Source of the DNA: Parabacteroides distasonis
GTDB lineage: Bacteria > Bacteroidota > Bacteroidia > Bacteroidales > Tannerellaceae
Reading direction: 5' to 3'
Length of the DNA stretch: 37,879 nt
NCBI RefSeq assembly: GCF_004793765.1
Contig: NZ_SRYM01000041.1
Coordinates: forward strand, 1 to 37,879
Under the pieces are notes generated by a model. It searched no databases. It saw nothing but the letters and a program-made list of their open reading frames with translations, and was not told the origin of the DNA. A program made the position numbers and the translations under genes. Positions within the stretch are counted from its first letter, which is position 1. Each line of letters starts with the position of its first letter. This document shows, one piece after another, positions 16,730 through 25,573 of this stretch.

Positions 16730-18730
16730 CTACCGCTCCAGCCTCTCCCTCTCCTTCAGGATACCATTCCTATAAGCGTAAAGCAACTTCCCAAGGTCCT
16801 TGATCTGGCATTGGAGGTCTGCCCCTTTATCCGTATCTTTCACCATCTGGCGATGGGAACTGAGCTCTACCACGATCATCGTGGATTTGATATCCAAGCC
16901 TTCCTCGATCGCTTTCGCCCGGGACTCGAAGGGTTCGTGCTGCACGAGCTGGAAGCCGCGGGAGTGATATACCAACGTATAGCCGGCGATACCGGTTTCC
17001 AAATGGTACGGGCGGGAGAAGCCGCCATCTATCACCAGCATCTTCCCGTTCGCCTTGATCGGGTTCTCGCCTTGATTGGAGCGGACGGGGACATGCCCGT
17101 TGATGATATGCCGGTGCATACCCGCCACCCCGAACTCATCCAATATCTTATCGCAGATTTCCTCCTGCTCGCGTAGCGTATAATAAGCCCCTTTCTCCTC
17201 CTTATGGGTCTCGGGCTCCCCGACGAAGGCACGCTCGAAGGTCGCCATCTTGCTCTTGTCGAACAGGGGGGAATCCTTGCCGCCCCACAAGTACCAGATA
17301 TAATCGTGGGCGTATTCCACCTCCTCCTGCTCCCCGGTCTTAAAGTAAGCCGTACGGATCAACTGGTCCACACGGTCCAATAAGGCACGTCCCTTGTATT
17401 CCTGCCCCAGGATACGAACAGGCTTAAACGTCCCATCCGGGTTCATCGGAATAGAGGCGTGAAACAGTAAGTTGGAATTGCAAACCTGATACATCCCCCC
17501 ATGCCGGAAGAAACAACGCATATGCTTTTTCATCTTCTCGCTACTCTCGAAAGAATGCAAGATCTTACGGATCAAGTCCTCCTCCTCGATCGAAAGGCGA
17601 TATGGGTCTCTCGGGTCTAAAGTAGGCCAGTTAGTATCTTTAAGCGTATACTCCTTTCCATCGATATGAACCACTCCCCGCTTCAGGTCGATATGGTGCA
17701 ATAACATCCGGTCGTCCATCTCAAACTCCGGACGACGGCGGATGATCTCCCCCTCCAGCTTGAACTGGATAATCGTGATCGCCTTATGCATCTGGGCGAC
17801 CAGGCGGGTGGTCTTCTCATCCATCACGTTATCGGCGAACTTCGTCTTCGGCATGAATAACGCGCAAGGATCATCCCCGTACGCCTCCATGGCGAACGTG
17901 GCCAACGGCAAGAGATTGATGCCATATCCATCCTCCAAGGTAGCCATATTACCAAAGCGCAGACACATGCGGATCACGTTGGCGATACTTACCAGATTGC
18001 CCGAGGCGGCTCCCATCCACAAGACATCATGGTTGCCCCATTGAATATCGAAATTATGGTAATCGCAAAGGATATCCATGATCAGATGAGCGCCCGGACC
18101 CCGGTCGTAAATATCGCCGATGATGTGCAGCAGATCGATTGTCAGCCGTTGGATCAAGTTACACATAGCGATAATAAAATCGTCCGCACGTCCCGTGGAG
18201 ATGATCGTACGGATAATCTGATCCACATATGCGGACTTATTCGGTTCTACGGAAGACTCGTGCAATAACTCCTGAATAATATAGGAGAACTCCTTGGGTA
18301 AAGCCTTACGTACTTTCGAACGGGTATATTTGGAAGACACGTTCCGGCAAACACGTACCAATTGATTCAAGGTCACCTGATACCAATCTTCCAGATCTTG
18401 CTCTTGGCCCCTGATCAGCTCCAGCTTATCCTCCGGATAATAAATCAAGGAACAAAGATCCTTCTTCTCGGATTCCCGGAGCGTATTGCTGAAAATCTCG
18501 TTCACCTTGCGCTTTACGGCGCCGGAAGCGTTCCGCAGCACATGGCTAAAGGCTTGATCCTCGCCATGCAAATCGCTTAAGAAATGCTCCGTTCCTTTCG
18601 GAAGGTTCAAGATCGCCTCCAGATTAATGATCTCCGTACTGGCATCCGCGATCGTCGGGAAACTCCGTGCCAACAATTGCAAATACCGTAAATCGTTTTG
18701 TACAGATTCGGCTATAATATCTTTTGTCAT
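16730..18730 (-). CDS. fbp: Fructose-1,6-bisphosphatase class III
   Basis: This 666-residue enzyme hydrolyses fructose 1,6-bisphosphate to fructose 6-phosphate in gluconeogenesis in the cytoplasm. It belongs to the class III (Firmicutes/Bacteroidetes) type with a metallophosphatase core. The metal motifs are FLSDLHGE with Asp53 and His55, GDIYDRG at 205-211, and GNHD at 232-235, with a further IINGHVPV histidine motif late in the protein. Its length is normal for the class. It has its own promoter box (18749-18756), although the upstream propeller gene ends only 37 bases away on the same strand, so partial read-through is possible. The stop codon lies inside a small hairpin without a T tract. 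Confidence 0.96.
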   Translation of the reverse strand: MTKDIIAESVQNDLRYLQLLARSFPTIADASTEIINLEAILNLPKGTEHFLSDLHGEDQAFSHVLRNASGAVKRKVNEIFSNTLRESEKKDLCSLIYYPEDKLELIRGQEQDLEDWYQVTLNQLVRVCRNVSSKYTRSKVRKALPKEFSYIIQELLHESSVEPNKSAYVDQIIRTIISTGRADDFIIAMCNLIQRLTIDLLHIIGDIYDRGPGAHLIMDILCDYHNFDIQWGNHDVLWMGAASGNLVSIANVIRMCLRFGNMATLEDGYGINLLPLATFAMEAYGDDPCALFMPKTKFADNVMDEKTTRLVAQMHKAITIIQFKLEGEIIRRRPEFEMDDRMLLHHIDLKRGVVHIDGKEYTLKDTNWPTLDPRDPYRLSIEEEDLIRKILHSFESSEKMKKHMRCFFRHGGMYQVCNSNLLFHASIPMNPDGTFKPVRILGQEYKGRALLDRVDQLIRTAYFKTGEQEEVEYAHDYIWYLWGGKDSPLFDKSKMATFERAFVGEPETHKEEKGAYYTLREQEEICDKILDEFGVAGMHRHIINGHVPVRSNQGENPIKANGKMLVIDGGFSRPYHLETGIAGYTLVYHSRGFQLVQHEPFESRAKAIEEGLDIKSTMIVVELSSHRQMVKDTDKGADLQCQIKDLGKLLYAYRNGILKERERLER

Positions 18731-18748
18731 CTTGTCTCTTTTTATGCG

Positions 18749-18756
18749 CGAATATA
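18749..18756 (-). promoter_or_regulatory. -7 box for fbp
   Basis: TATATTCG fits TAnnTTTG with one change and lies about 20 bases before the ATG, in the short gap after the upstream gene. Confidence 0.4.
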
Positions 18757-18767
18757 AATAGATCCCG

Positions 18768-20252
18768 TTATTTAAACCGAACCTGCTCCGGTTTATTTTT
18801 CTTGGCTACTTGCTGGATCTCATAGGGGCCGACCTCTACGGCGCCCTTCGTCAATTCCGGAATATTGTAGGAATACAACTGATAGTCATACCTATCCGGA
18901 TCTTCTTGAGGCAATAAGAATGGTTTCGAAGGTTTACCGTCTTCCCCTATATGGCAAATATAAGGCAAAGTATATAAACCGTTATCCCGACGGCTACTAA
19001 ATACGACCCAATCGCTGTTACTACTCCAAGAATGATAGCTATCCGTATCCGGGCTATTCAACGCAGACATATCCACCGCTGTCCGGTTCTCCAGATCCAT
19101 CATCCGGATCTCCGCGTCCGGGTGCCAAATAGGGAACTGCCCATAAGCGGTTTCCGTGTACATCAGGAAACGTCCATCGGGAGAGATACGAGGAAATGTA
19201 TAGCTCAAGCTATCCGCTCGTACCAACGTATCGATCGGTAGACTGATCTCTCCACGATCCGGATCGAACGCCACACGGCAGAGACTATAACGTACCTTAT
19301 CATAATTATCCGGCATCTTCCGGGCCGGGGCCGTGCAGAAATAAAGCCATTCACCATCCGGAGAGAAAGCGGGGAAAGTCTCGAAAGCGTCTTTTGTGAT
19401 CAACGAGGCTTTCGAAAGGATTTCTTTGTTTTTCACGTCATACACCACCACGTCGGACTCCAAGTCGAAAACTTCCATCTTTTTCTCTTTCACGGAATGG
19501 AAAAACTGCTTGATATCATTTACCGATGTGGTGATATAACGCCCGGACGGATGCCAGAAAGGATATGTCATATTACTGATTGTCTCCTTCGTTTTCGTAT
19601 TTAATTTACTGATTTTCTTGTCTTGGACAATATAAGTGCCGCCATTCGCCGCACGCATATGTAACATCATCTGCCCCGGATCTCCCATACAAAAAGAATG
19701 GCAGTTCATACAATTATAGCCGGTCATATCGTTACGGATAATAAGCCGTTCGTCAAACGACTCCAAATTCCGCTGGTAGATACCCACGATATGCCATTTC
19801 TCGTATCCCGGCTCTATCAAGCGGTATACTAAATGAGAGTCGATCGGTTGATCACTGATATAGACAGAGAATGGTGCCCATTTAGTCCACTCATCACCTA
19901 TCTTCGTGGCGATCTCGACCTGAATCGATTTCCCACGGTTTTCCCGAGTCATACGCGTCCACTCTTTCGGATCGATTTGGATCGCGTTTGTCCCGTAATA
20001 CTCATGATCCCCGATTTTAGCGTAACACTTCTCAGCCGGCACATCGATCCGGAAATTCAGCGGAGCTATATTATAAGGTATAGTAACACCTGCGTAATCG
20101 GGAAAAATAGGGGGAACATCCATGCGTTCACGCACCACGGACGAGGGTTTTTCTTGATTACCGGTATAGATCCAGACGGGTATCAATATCTGCAATATCA
20201 GATATACGACCACGAAACGTCGCACGATCTTTCTTTTCTTTGTATTATCCAT
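18768..20252 (-). CDS. Membrane-anchored PD40 beta-propeller protein with a CXXCH motif
   Basis: This is a 494-residue protein. One N-terminal transmembrane helix at about 12-29 anchors it, with the rest outside the inner membrane. After a beta domain, a CMNCH motif at 181-185 (heme c type) with a further Cys188 lies at the start of a propeller. PD40/TolB-like blades follow, recognised by repeated FSPDGEWLYF, ISPDGRFLMY and SSNSDWVVFSSRR segments. The gene begins 3 bases after the DUF6057 gene, so the two form an operon and probably a complex. Heme binding is a possibility from the motif alone; a disulfide or metal site is the alternative. The function is unknown. Confidence 0.8.
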   Translation of the reverse strand: MDNTKKRKIVRRFVVVYLILQILIPVWIYTGNQEKPSSVVRERMDVPPIFPDYAGVTIPYNIAPLNFRIDVPAEKCYAKIGDHEYYGTNAIQIDPKEWTRMTRENRGKSIQVEIATKIGDEWTKWAPFSVYISDQPIDSHLVYRLIEPGYEKWHIVGIYQRNLESFDERLIIRNDMTGYNCMNCHSFCMGDPGQMMLHMRAANGGTYIVQDKKISKLNTKTKETISNMTYPFWHPSGRYITTSVNDIKQFFHSVKEKKMEVFDLESDVVVYDVKNKEILSKASLITKDAFETFPAFSPDGEWLYFCTAPARKMPDNYDKVRYSLCRVAFDPDRGEISLPIDTLVRADSLSYTFPRISPDGRFLMYTETAYGQFPIWHPDAEIRMMDLENRTAVDMSALNSPDTDSYHSWSSNSDWVVFSSRRDNGLYTLPYICHIGEDGKPSKPFLLPQEDPDRYDYQLYSYNIPELTKGAVEVGPYEIQQVAKKNKPEQVRFK

Positions 20253-20255
20253 GTA

Positions 20256-21506
20256 TTATTGTCGTTTAGGAGTCGGGATAAATTGAGCGTAATAATAATA
20301 GGTATCGCCAAACTGTTGCTTCAAGGCTGCCGGCGGCATAGAGCGTGCCACTTTCATGAATTGCAGGAAGCGATTCTGCACCTCCTGACTGATCGGGAAG
20401 CTCCGGAACGCCTCCGGATCTTTCTGTACAGCAGCGAAGAACAAGCAAATAGCTTCTTGATAAAGCACCGGGAATGCCTCACCCCGTTCTTTCATCAATT
20501 CCATATAATGCATAAAAGTCATCAAATCCTTATAAACCAAAAGATACCCCATCCCATACTCGAAAGCCGGACGGTTATCAGCGTGGTCGTCGATCAGGAA
20601 AGCCAAAGCGTTCGGAAATGTCAAAGTTAAGTCCAAAGGATTATCGGTAACCGGAATCATCGCCCGTTTTGCCGCAATCCAATCTTCCGACGCACAAGCC
20701 GCAGAGTCCAATAAAGGACGTTGAGCGGTCGCCCAATCCCGGTAATGCGGGTTCGATTCCAGTATCTTGATGTATTTCTCCGCGGCACGATACTCGCCGG
20801 TTACCAGATAAGTCTCCACCAAACGCTTCATCAAACGAGGTTGCACGCAACGCTGTGAGCTTAATACCCCCACAAAAGCGAAACGTTGGGCGGCGTTCAC
20901 TTGCCCGACTTGCCACGCGACCTCACTCGCCTCGATCAATCCCATCCGGCTTTTCGGATCGTGCGGGATAAAACCGGCCTCACCGATCTGGGGGAAACGC
21001 ATCAAATCGGAAGTAAAACGTCCGGTTTTCGATAAAGCCAAGTTCAGATAAATCAGGGCATCCATATCCCGGACCGAATGCGCACGAGCGTGTGAGACAA
21101 TCTTCTGCCATTCTCCCTGCCGTGCGTAGTAATCATACTGATAGGCCTGCTCCATCGGATCTTTCTTATAGAGAATCCCGGCGACCACTGCTATCAAAAG
21201 GAAAGCGTAAGAAACGATTCGTTTCCAAGATTCCTTACGGATAAAAACCCGGTTCCTTACATAATAAAGAATGAAAACGATCAAAGGATACGCAAGCATG
21301 ATATATCCTAAAGAATCAGGTATCGGATATTCGGGATGGCACAGATGTTTGCTGAAAAAAGCTTCCCGCATCGGAAGAATATAAACTGTGCGCATGGCGA
21401 TCAACGGTAGCAACCCTCCCCAAGCGATAGCGATAATAGCCACTCCAAAACGAGTCTTATCCTCTTTAACGCAACACTCATAAACCGCGACCAATAAAGC
21501 CAGCAA
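20256..21506 (-). pseudogene. DUF6057-type membrane protein, C-terminal part (frameshifted)
   Basis: This is the downstream part of a split gene. Its own possible start is a TTG, but the same frame stays open further upstream and reads AAPANLLLALLVAVYECC, which continues the transmembrane helix interrupted in the other half. It contains about three more membrane helices (to about residue 107). Beyond these is a helical, TPR-like domain of about 300 residues ending in FIPTPKRQ. With the N-terminal part it would form one protein of about 584 residues. The propeller gene follows within 3 bases. I read this as a frameshifted gene rather than two genes; the DUF6057 name is from memory of similar Bacteroidales proteins. 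Confidence 0.7.
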
Positions 21507-21510
21507 TAAA

Positions 21511-22011
21511 TTAGCGGGTGCCGCAAAAAAAATAAGCCCCCCCTAAAAACAAGAAGCCAAAGAGATAACGAGCCCAATCCCTCTCGATTGAAGTATACAA
21601 ATACGCAAGAAGCTGTACGAAAGCGAGCATCACGAGCAAGGCGATTGACTCCTGCGGATAGAGCCAAATTAAAAAAGAGGGAAGAATCGCCGCCAACATA
21701 GAGGCATGTACCCCGCAAGCTTTTAAGTAAAGAAAAAAACAACCGGAGATCAGTCCCAATAATAAAGCGATCACTACCGAGACCCCATAAGGATAGATAA
21801 ACGCAAGCGAAAAGAACTCGGTTACATATTCATTCAATCCACCCGGTTCGGCCAACCGATCTTGGAAATAACTACCGGTAGTCTGAAACATCATATACTG
21901 CTCCAGAAAACGATACCAATACCGAAAATTCAACTCTATGAATAGAAAACTACCTATAATAAAAAGGAATAGTATTATGGTATTATTGTTAACAAATCGC
22001 CTGTTCTTCAT
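21511..22011 (-). pseudogene. DUF6057-type membrane protein, N-terminal part (frameshifted)
   Basis: Translation starts at the ATG at 22011 (MKNRRFVNNN), which follows a good promoter; an earlier in-frame start at 22101 lies upstream of that promoter. It encodes about four hydrophobic helices and stops abruptly after FLGGAYFFCGTR. The stop lies just after a G7 and a T8 homopolymer on the coding strand (plus-strand C7 and A8 at about 21524-21543). Removing one G or one T joins it perfectly to the downstream frame. The break is therefore a true frameshift mutation, a phase-variation switch, ribosomal slippage, or a sequencing error. Confidence 0.7.
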
Positions 22012-22033
22012 TCTCCAACCGTTTTTCGGATCG

Positions 22034-22064
22034 TAAAGATAGAAAGTATATAGAAGATGGCAAA
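22034..22064 (-). promoter_or_regulatory. Promoter of the DUF6057/propeller operon
   Basis: On the minus strand TTTG (22061-22064), a 19-base spacer and TATCTTTA (22034-22041) give a near-perfect Bacteroidetes promoter. It lies 22 bases before the ATG at 22011 and fixes that start. Confidence 0.6.
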
Positions 22065-22086
22065 AGAAAAGGTTTAATATTATATT

Positions 22087-22157
22087 GAGCACGGAACACA
22101 CGACAATACACAGAGATCCATAATATCCGTCCGTGTATTGCCTTGCGCTCCGTGTTC
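22087..22157. repeat. Imperfect long hairpin between two minus-strand genes
   Basis: Arms of 27 bases (22087-22113 and 22131-22157) match over most of their length, for example CAATACAC with GTGTATTG and CACGGA with TCCGTG. It lies just after the barrel-protein gene and probably marks its transcript end, though no T tract follows. Confidence 0.65.
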
Positions 22158-22171
22158 AAAGCTGTATTTCT

Positions 22172-24646
22172 TTACATCTGCTGCTCGCCGCCGCCGGAAC
22201 CGCCGCTCTTCATATCATCGTTGCTGATACCTCTTTTCACTTTCTTGATGGCATCTTTCAAGGTGCCGAAACGATAAGAGACGCTAACCATCAGCATTCG
22301 CATGGAGCGATAGTTGATGTCGCGACGGAAGAAGGTATCATCGGAAGTAGTATTTTCCATCTTCATCCGCTTCCAGAACGGGTTTTGGAAGGACAACTGG
22401 ACAGATAGCTTTTTCTTCAAGAAATCCTTGTTCACGGAGATCCCCGTAAAATAAAACGGAGATCCTTTTCCCTGCAACTGTATCCAAGGGGAGAAATATC
22501 CTCCCTGTAGGTTCAAACGAAAGTCCAACGGGAAATTGAACTGCGTGCCGGCGAAGATACGTCCGCTGAATCCACTATTCGCCATATCGTTCTTCTCGCT
22601 CTTCAAATCCGTATAATCCATTCCACCATTCATATAGATACGGAACAAAGGAACCGGATTCCAGTTCGCGTATACGAATAAGCCGGTAGATTGTTTCTTA
22701 CCGATATTACCATAAGTAGTCTGGAAAATACCGGGGTTCTCCGGATCGATAAAGGTATATCGCTCGATCGAGTTGTTCACGAACGTATAGGTAGCACTCG
22801 CATTTATGCTGAATTTCTGGGCGAACATGCTATAGTTCAAATTGATATTATTACTCTTCTCCGAGTCTAGGTTCGGGTTACCATACGAGATGTTCTGCGG
22901 ATCGGCGTTATTTACGTAAGGATTCAAATACCAGATACCCGGACGCTGTATACGCATATTATATCCCAAACGAAGTTGTTGCGCCATACTCAATTGATAA
23001 GAGACCGTGGCGTTTGGCACGACGTCGAAATAATGGGTATCGAAGTTCATATCAGGAGCCATCTCATATTTCACGGCCAAGGAAGTCCCTTCCGCACGGA
23101 CACCCGCTTTCACGCCAAACTTCTCGAATTTCATCGCATAGCCCAGATAAGCGGAATAAATATGCTGGTTATGGCGGAAATAGCTATCCTTGGAGGTAAT
23201 ATCCTCCCATACATTCAGCGAATCGTTGAAAGCGGTACGATCCGTATTACTCCGGCTTTGGCGGAATATATATTTCGCACCCACCTCCAAGGCTTGGTCC
23301 TTCCACGTAGGGGTCGTATAATCCACTTGTCCGGTATGCTCATTCGTAGAAGCCTTGTTGACATTATTTTGCGGATAACCGAGCCAAGAATCATAATTCA
23401 CGGCATTCCCTAACGTCGTATAGTCCTTGCTATCATTCGGGGAATGGCTGAAACGGTAAGAGACCGTCAGCAACTCATCCTTCTTATGGGTAGAGCGTTG
23501 GTAATCTACGTTCACGTCCGTAGAACCAAAGGTCTGTGTCGCTTCCGAATTACGATTATAGCTGTAAACCGGATTACGATCGACATCTTGCATATTCACA
23601 TCGTACTCGGAGAGATTTGTCATCTTGCCTCGGAACAAGTTCGCTCCCACGGTCAATAAATTCAAGGAATCGATCTCATAGCTACCTTCCAAGGAACCAA
23701 ACTGGAAGGGGCCTTTGTTTTTCATACGTCCGTTTTGTGTAAGGAAATGCTGCTCGTCATTCTCTAAGTCCTCACGTATCGAGACAGACTCATTCCAAGG
23801 CTCCCTATTATAGTTGTAATTATAATTTGCAGTCAGCCCGAACTTGCCCGCTTTAAGAGACACGTAGCCGCCACCGCCGACACGCCCTAAAGAACTACCG
23901 TTCACACGAACCGTACCGGTATATCCTTGCAGCGCATTTTTCGTCGTAATGATATTAATGATACCACCGATACCCTCAGCATCATATTTGGCACCCGGGT
24001 CTGTGATCACCTCTATATTCTTCACGGAATTGGCCGGCATACTCTTTAATACCTCAGCAGGATTATTACTCAACAAGTTAGAGGGTTTTCCATTCATGTA
24101 GATCTTGAAGTTCGTAGAACCTTTCAATTGGATTTGGTCGTCTCCATCCACGGTTACCATCGGTACTTTACGCAACATATCCAACGTATTGTTTGTCTGT
24201 GCCTCCGGATCATCTTCCAAGCTATAGGTAAGCTTATCGATCTCAGCCTTCACCAAAGGTTTCTGCGCCGTAACCGTCACTTCCCCAAGTCGCTGGTTAT
24301 CTTCCTGCATATACAACTTACCCAAATCCAAGTTCCTCTGATTATCCGAGATCGTAAATGTTTTTTCGGCAGGAGCTTTTCCTATCGATTGCATAAAGAT
24401 GATGTATTTGCCTGCACTGCTCAAGGGTGTCTGAAACTTACCATCTACATCACACGCTAAAAGCTTGACCGGCTTATCGGGGGTCTTCGCTAAAGCAATT
24501 CTCAACGTCGCATAGGGTACGGACTCGTTACTCAGCGAATCTAACACCTGTCCTTTAATAGAATAAGAACCGGTTTTATCCGCCTGCGCATAGAGAGGAA
24601 GCGCAAGGAACAGTACCCAAAATAAGGTAAATAATTTTTCTTTCAT
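22172..24646 (-). CDS. TonB-dependent-receptor-like outer-membrane beta-barrel protein
   Basis: This is an 824-residue outer-membrane protein with a signal peptide at 1-20 (LPLYAQ). A carboxypeptidase-regulatory-like domain spans about 28-110 (IKGQVLDSLSNESVPYATL), then a plug with GEVTVTAQKPLV, DGDDQIQLKGSTNFKIYMNG and KNIEVITDPGAKYDAEGIGGIINI, then a large barrel of the PF14905 type. The tail is Gly/Ser rich (GGSGGGEQQM) instead of ending in an aromatic residue, which is unusual for a barrel but seen in this subfamily. It stands alone, with the nitroreductase gene divergent. The substrate is unknown. Confidence 0.9.
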   Translation of the reverse strand: MKEKLFTLFWVLFLALPLYAQADKTGSYSIKGQVLDSLSNESVPYATLRIALAKTPDKPVKLLACDVDGKFQTPLSSAGKYIIFMQSIGKAPAEKTFTISDNQRNLDLGKLYMQEDNQRLGEVTVTAQKPLVKAEIDKLTYSLEDDPEAQTNNTLDMLRKVPMVTVDGDDQIQLKGSTNFKIYMNGKPSNLLSNNPAEVLKSMPANSVKNIEVITDPGAKYDAEGIGGIINIITTKNALQGYTGTVRVNGSSLGRVGGGGYVSLKAGKFGLTANYNYNYNREPWNESVSIREDLENDEQHFLTQNGRMKNKGPFQFGSLEGSYEIDSLNLLTVGANLFRGKMTNLSEYDVNMQDVDRNPVYSYNRNSEATQTFGSTDVNVDYQRSTHKKDELLTVSYRFSHSPNDSKDYTTLGNAVNYDSWLGYPQNNVNKASTNEHTGQVDYTTPTWKDQALEVGAKYIFRQSRSNTDRTAFNDSLNVWEDITSKDSYFRHNQHIYSAYLGYAMKFEKFGVKAGVRAEGTSLAVKYEMAPDMNFDTHYFDVVPNATVSYQLSMAQQLRLGYNMRIQRPGIWYLNPYVNNADPQNISYGNPNLDSEKSNNINLNYSMFAQKFSINASATYTFVNNSIERYTFIDPENPGIFQTTYGNIGKKQSTGLFVYANWNPVPLFRIYMNGGMDYTDLKSEKNDMANSGFSGRIFAGTQFNFPLDFRLNLQGGYFSPWIQLQGKGSPFYFTGISVNKDFLKKKLSVQLSFQNPFWKRMKMENTTSDDTFFRRDINYRSMRMLMVSVSYRFGTLKDAIKKVKRGISNDDMKSGGSGGGEQQM

Positions 24647-24698
24647 ATGTTCATCTATTACTATAAAAATAATACATTTTACTGCAAATTACACCATT

Positions 24699-24713
24699 TA
24701 CGATTTCATCGTA
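24699..24713. promoter_or_regulatory. Perfect inverted repeat in the divergent promoter region
   Basis: TACGAT-TTC-ATCGTA is a perfect 6-base inverted repeat with a 3-base centre. It lies between the divergently transcribed barrel protein and nitroreductase and could be an operator. Nothing further supports this. Confidence 0.25.
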
Positions 24714-24794
24714 CAAATAAAGTCATTAATAATGTTCATATTTCCTTTTTCTTCTAAAGAAGTCTGAAAAAGGAGTATTTTTTTTAAATATTAT

Positions 24795-24802
24795 TATTTT
24801 TG
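24795..24802 (+). promoter_or_regulatory. -7 box for the nitroreductase gene
   Basis: TATTTTTG exactly fits TAnnTTTG and gives a leader of about 23 bases. Confidence 0.5.
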
Positions 24803-24830
24803 CATTCGTAATTCTTTAAAATACAATGTT

Positions 24831-25472
24831 ATGAAAACTATCTTTTGTGTATTAGCCACTTTGATGTTGGGTTTGACAAATCTGCAAGCCCAAGGTTTAA
24901 AAGCCATTAAGTTGAATGCTCCCGACAAAAACCGAGGTGCTTCAGTGATGAAAGCCTTGGCAGACCGTCACTCCGAGCGTGAGTTCGCCAACAAGAAACT
25001 CAGCAAACAAGATCTTTCCGATCTGATGTGGGCCGCTATTGGAATCAATCGTGAGGACGGGAAACGTACCGCCGCTTCTGCCTTGAACAAACAAGACGTG
25101 GATGTTTACGTATTGATGGAAGAGGGTGCTTATCTGTATGATCCGAAAGCCCATCAACTGAACCCGATAGCGGAAGGCGACCACCGTCCGCTGATCGGAG
25201 GAAAGCAAACCTCCGTGAACTCAGCTCCCGCTTGTCTATTGATGGTTTCTGATGTTTCCAAATTCGGCAATGTAGGTACACCACAATTACGTGAGCGTTT
25301 TGGAGCGTTAGATGCCGGGCTGGTCTCTCAGAATATCGCCTTGTTCTGTTCCGGATGCGGCTTGGTAACAGTTCCCCGTGGCAGCATGGAAACTGATGCT
25401 TTGAAAAAAGTGCTGAAGCTATCCGACTCCCAAATCCCGATGATTAATCATCCCGTGGGTTACGCTAAATAA
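24831..25472 (+). CDS. Exported nitroreductase family protein (SagB/ThcOx-like fold)
   Basis: This 213-residue protein has a signal peptide (about 1-20, TNLQAQG), so it acts in the periplasm, unlike most nitroreductases. The flavin-binding start is ADRHSEREFANKKLS, followed by LSDLMWAAIGINREDGKRTAASALNKQDV, which carries the loop that usually contacts FMN phosphate. SQNIALFCSGCGLVTVPRG forms the C-terminal flavin-site helix. It probably uses FMN to oxidise or reduce a small molecule. It is transcribed alone, with a hairpin-rich region after the stop. It lies near a RiPP operon, but its signal peptide and opposite strand argue against a role in that pathway. Confidence 0.85.
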   Translation: MKTIFCVLATLMLGLTNLQAQGLKAIKLNAPDKNRGASVMKALADRHSEREFANKKLSKQDLSDLMWAAIGINREDGKRTAASALNKQDVDVYVLMEEGAYLYDPKAHQLNPIAEGDHRPLIGGKQTSVNSAPACLLMVSDVSKFGNVGTPQLRERFGALDAGLVSQNIALFCSGCGLVTVPRGSMETDALKKVLKLSDSQIPMINHPVGYAK

Positions 25473-25481
25473 CAGGAGTAC

Positions 25482-25556
25482 CCCCATCGCCTTGCGGCAG
25501 TAGTGGTATAAGCCAACACCACTACTACCGTAGGCTTACGCCACTACTCCTTATGG
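25482..25556 (+). terminator. Nested, mutually exclusive hairpins after the nitroreductase gene
   Basis: The segment at 25499-25514 (AGTAGTGGTATAAGCC) can pair either with 25533-25548 (14 of 16 bases, enclosed by CCCAT/ATGGG) or, through its first nine bases, perfectly with ACCACTACT at 25518-25526. No T tract follows. It is probably the transcript end or an mRNA-stabilising structure. Confidence 0.45.
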
Positions 25557-25573
25557 GACACGCCAGTAGTCAC

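Noticed and set aside
21401-21742. A 113-codon minus-strand frame bridging the DUF6057 frameshift
   Set aside because: It reads a third frame with no similarity to the family and does not explain the continuous membrane helix formed by joining the other two frames.
24831-25472. The nitroreductase as a SagB-type azoline dehydrogenase of the RiPP pathway
   Set aside because: It has a signal peptide, is on the opposite strand with its own promoter, and no cyclodehydratase (YcaO) is present.
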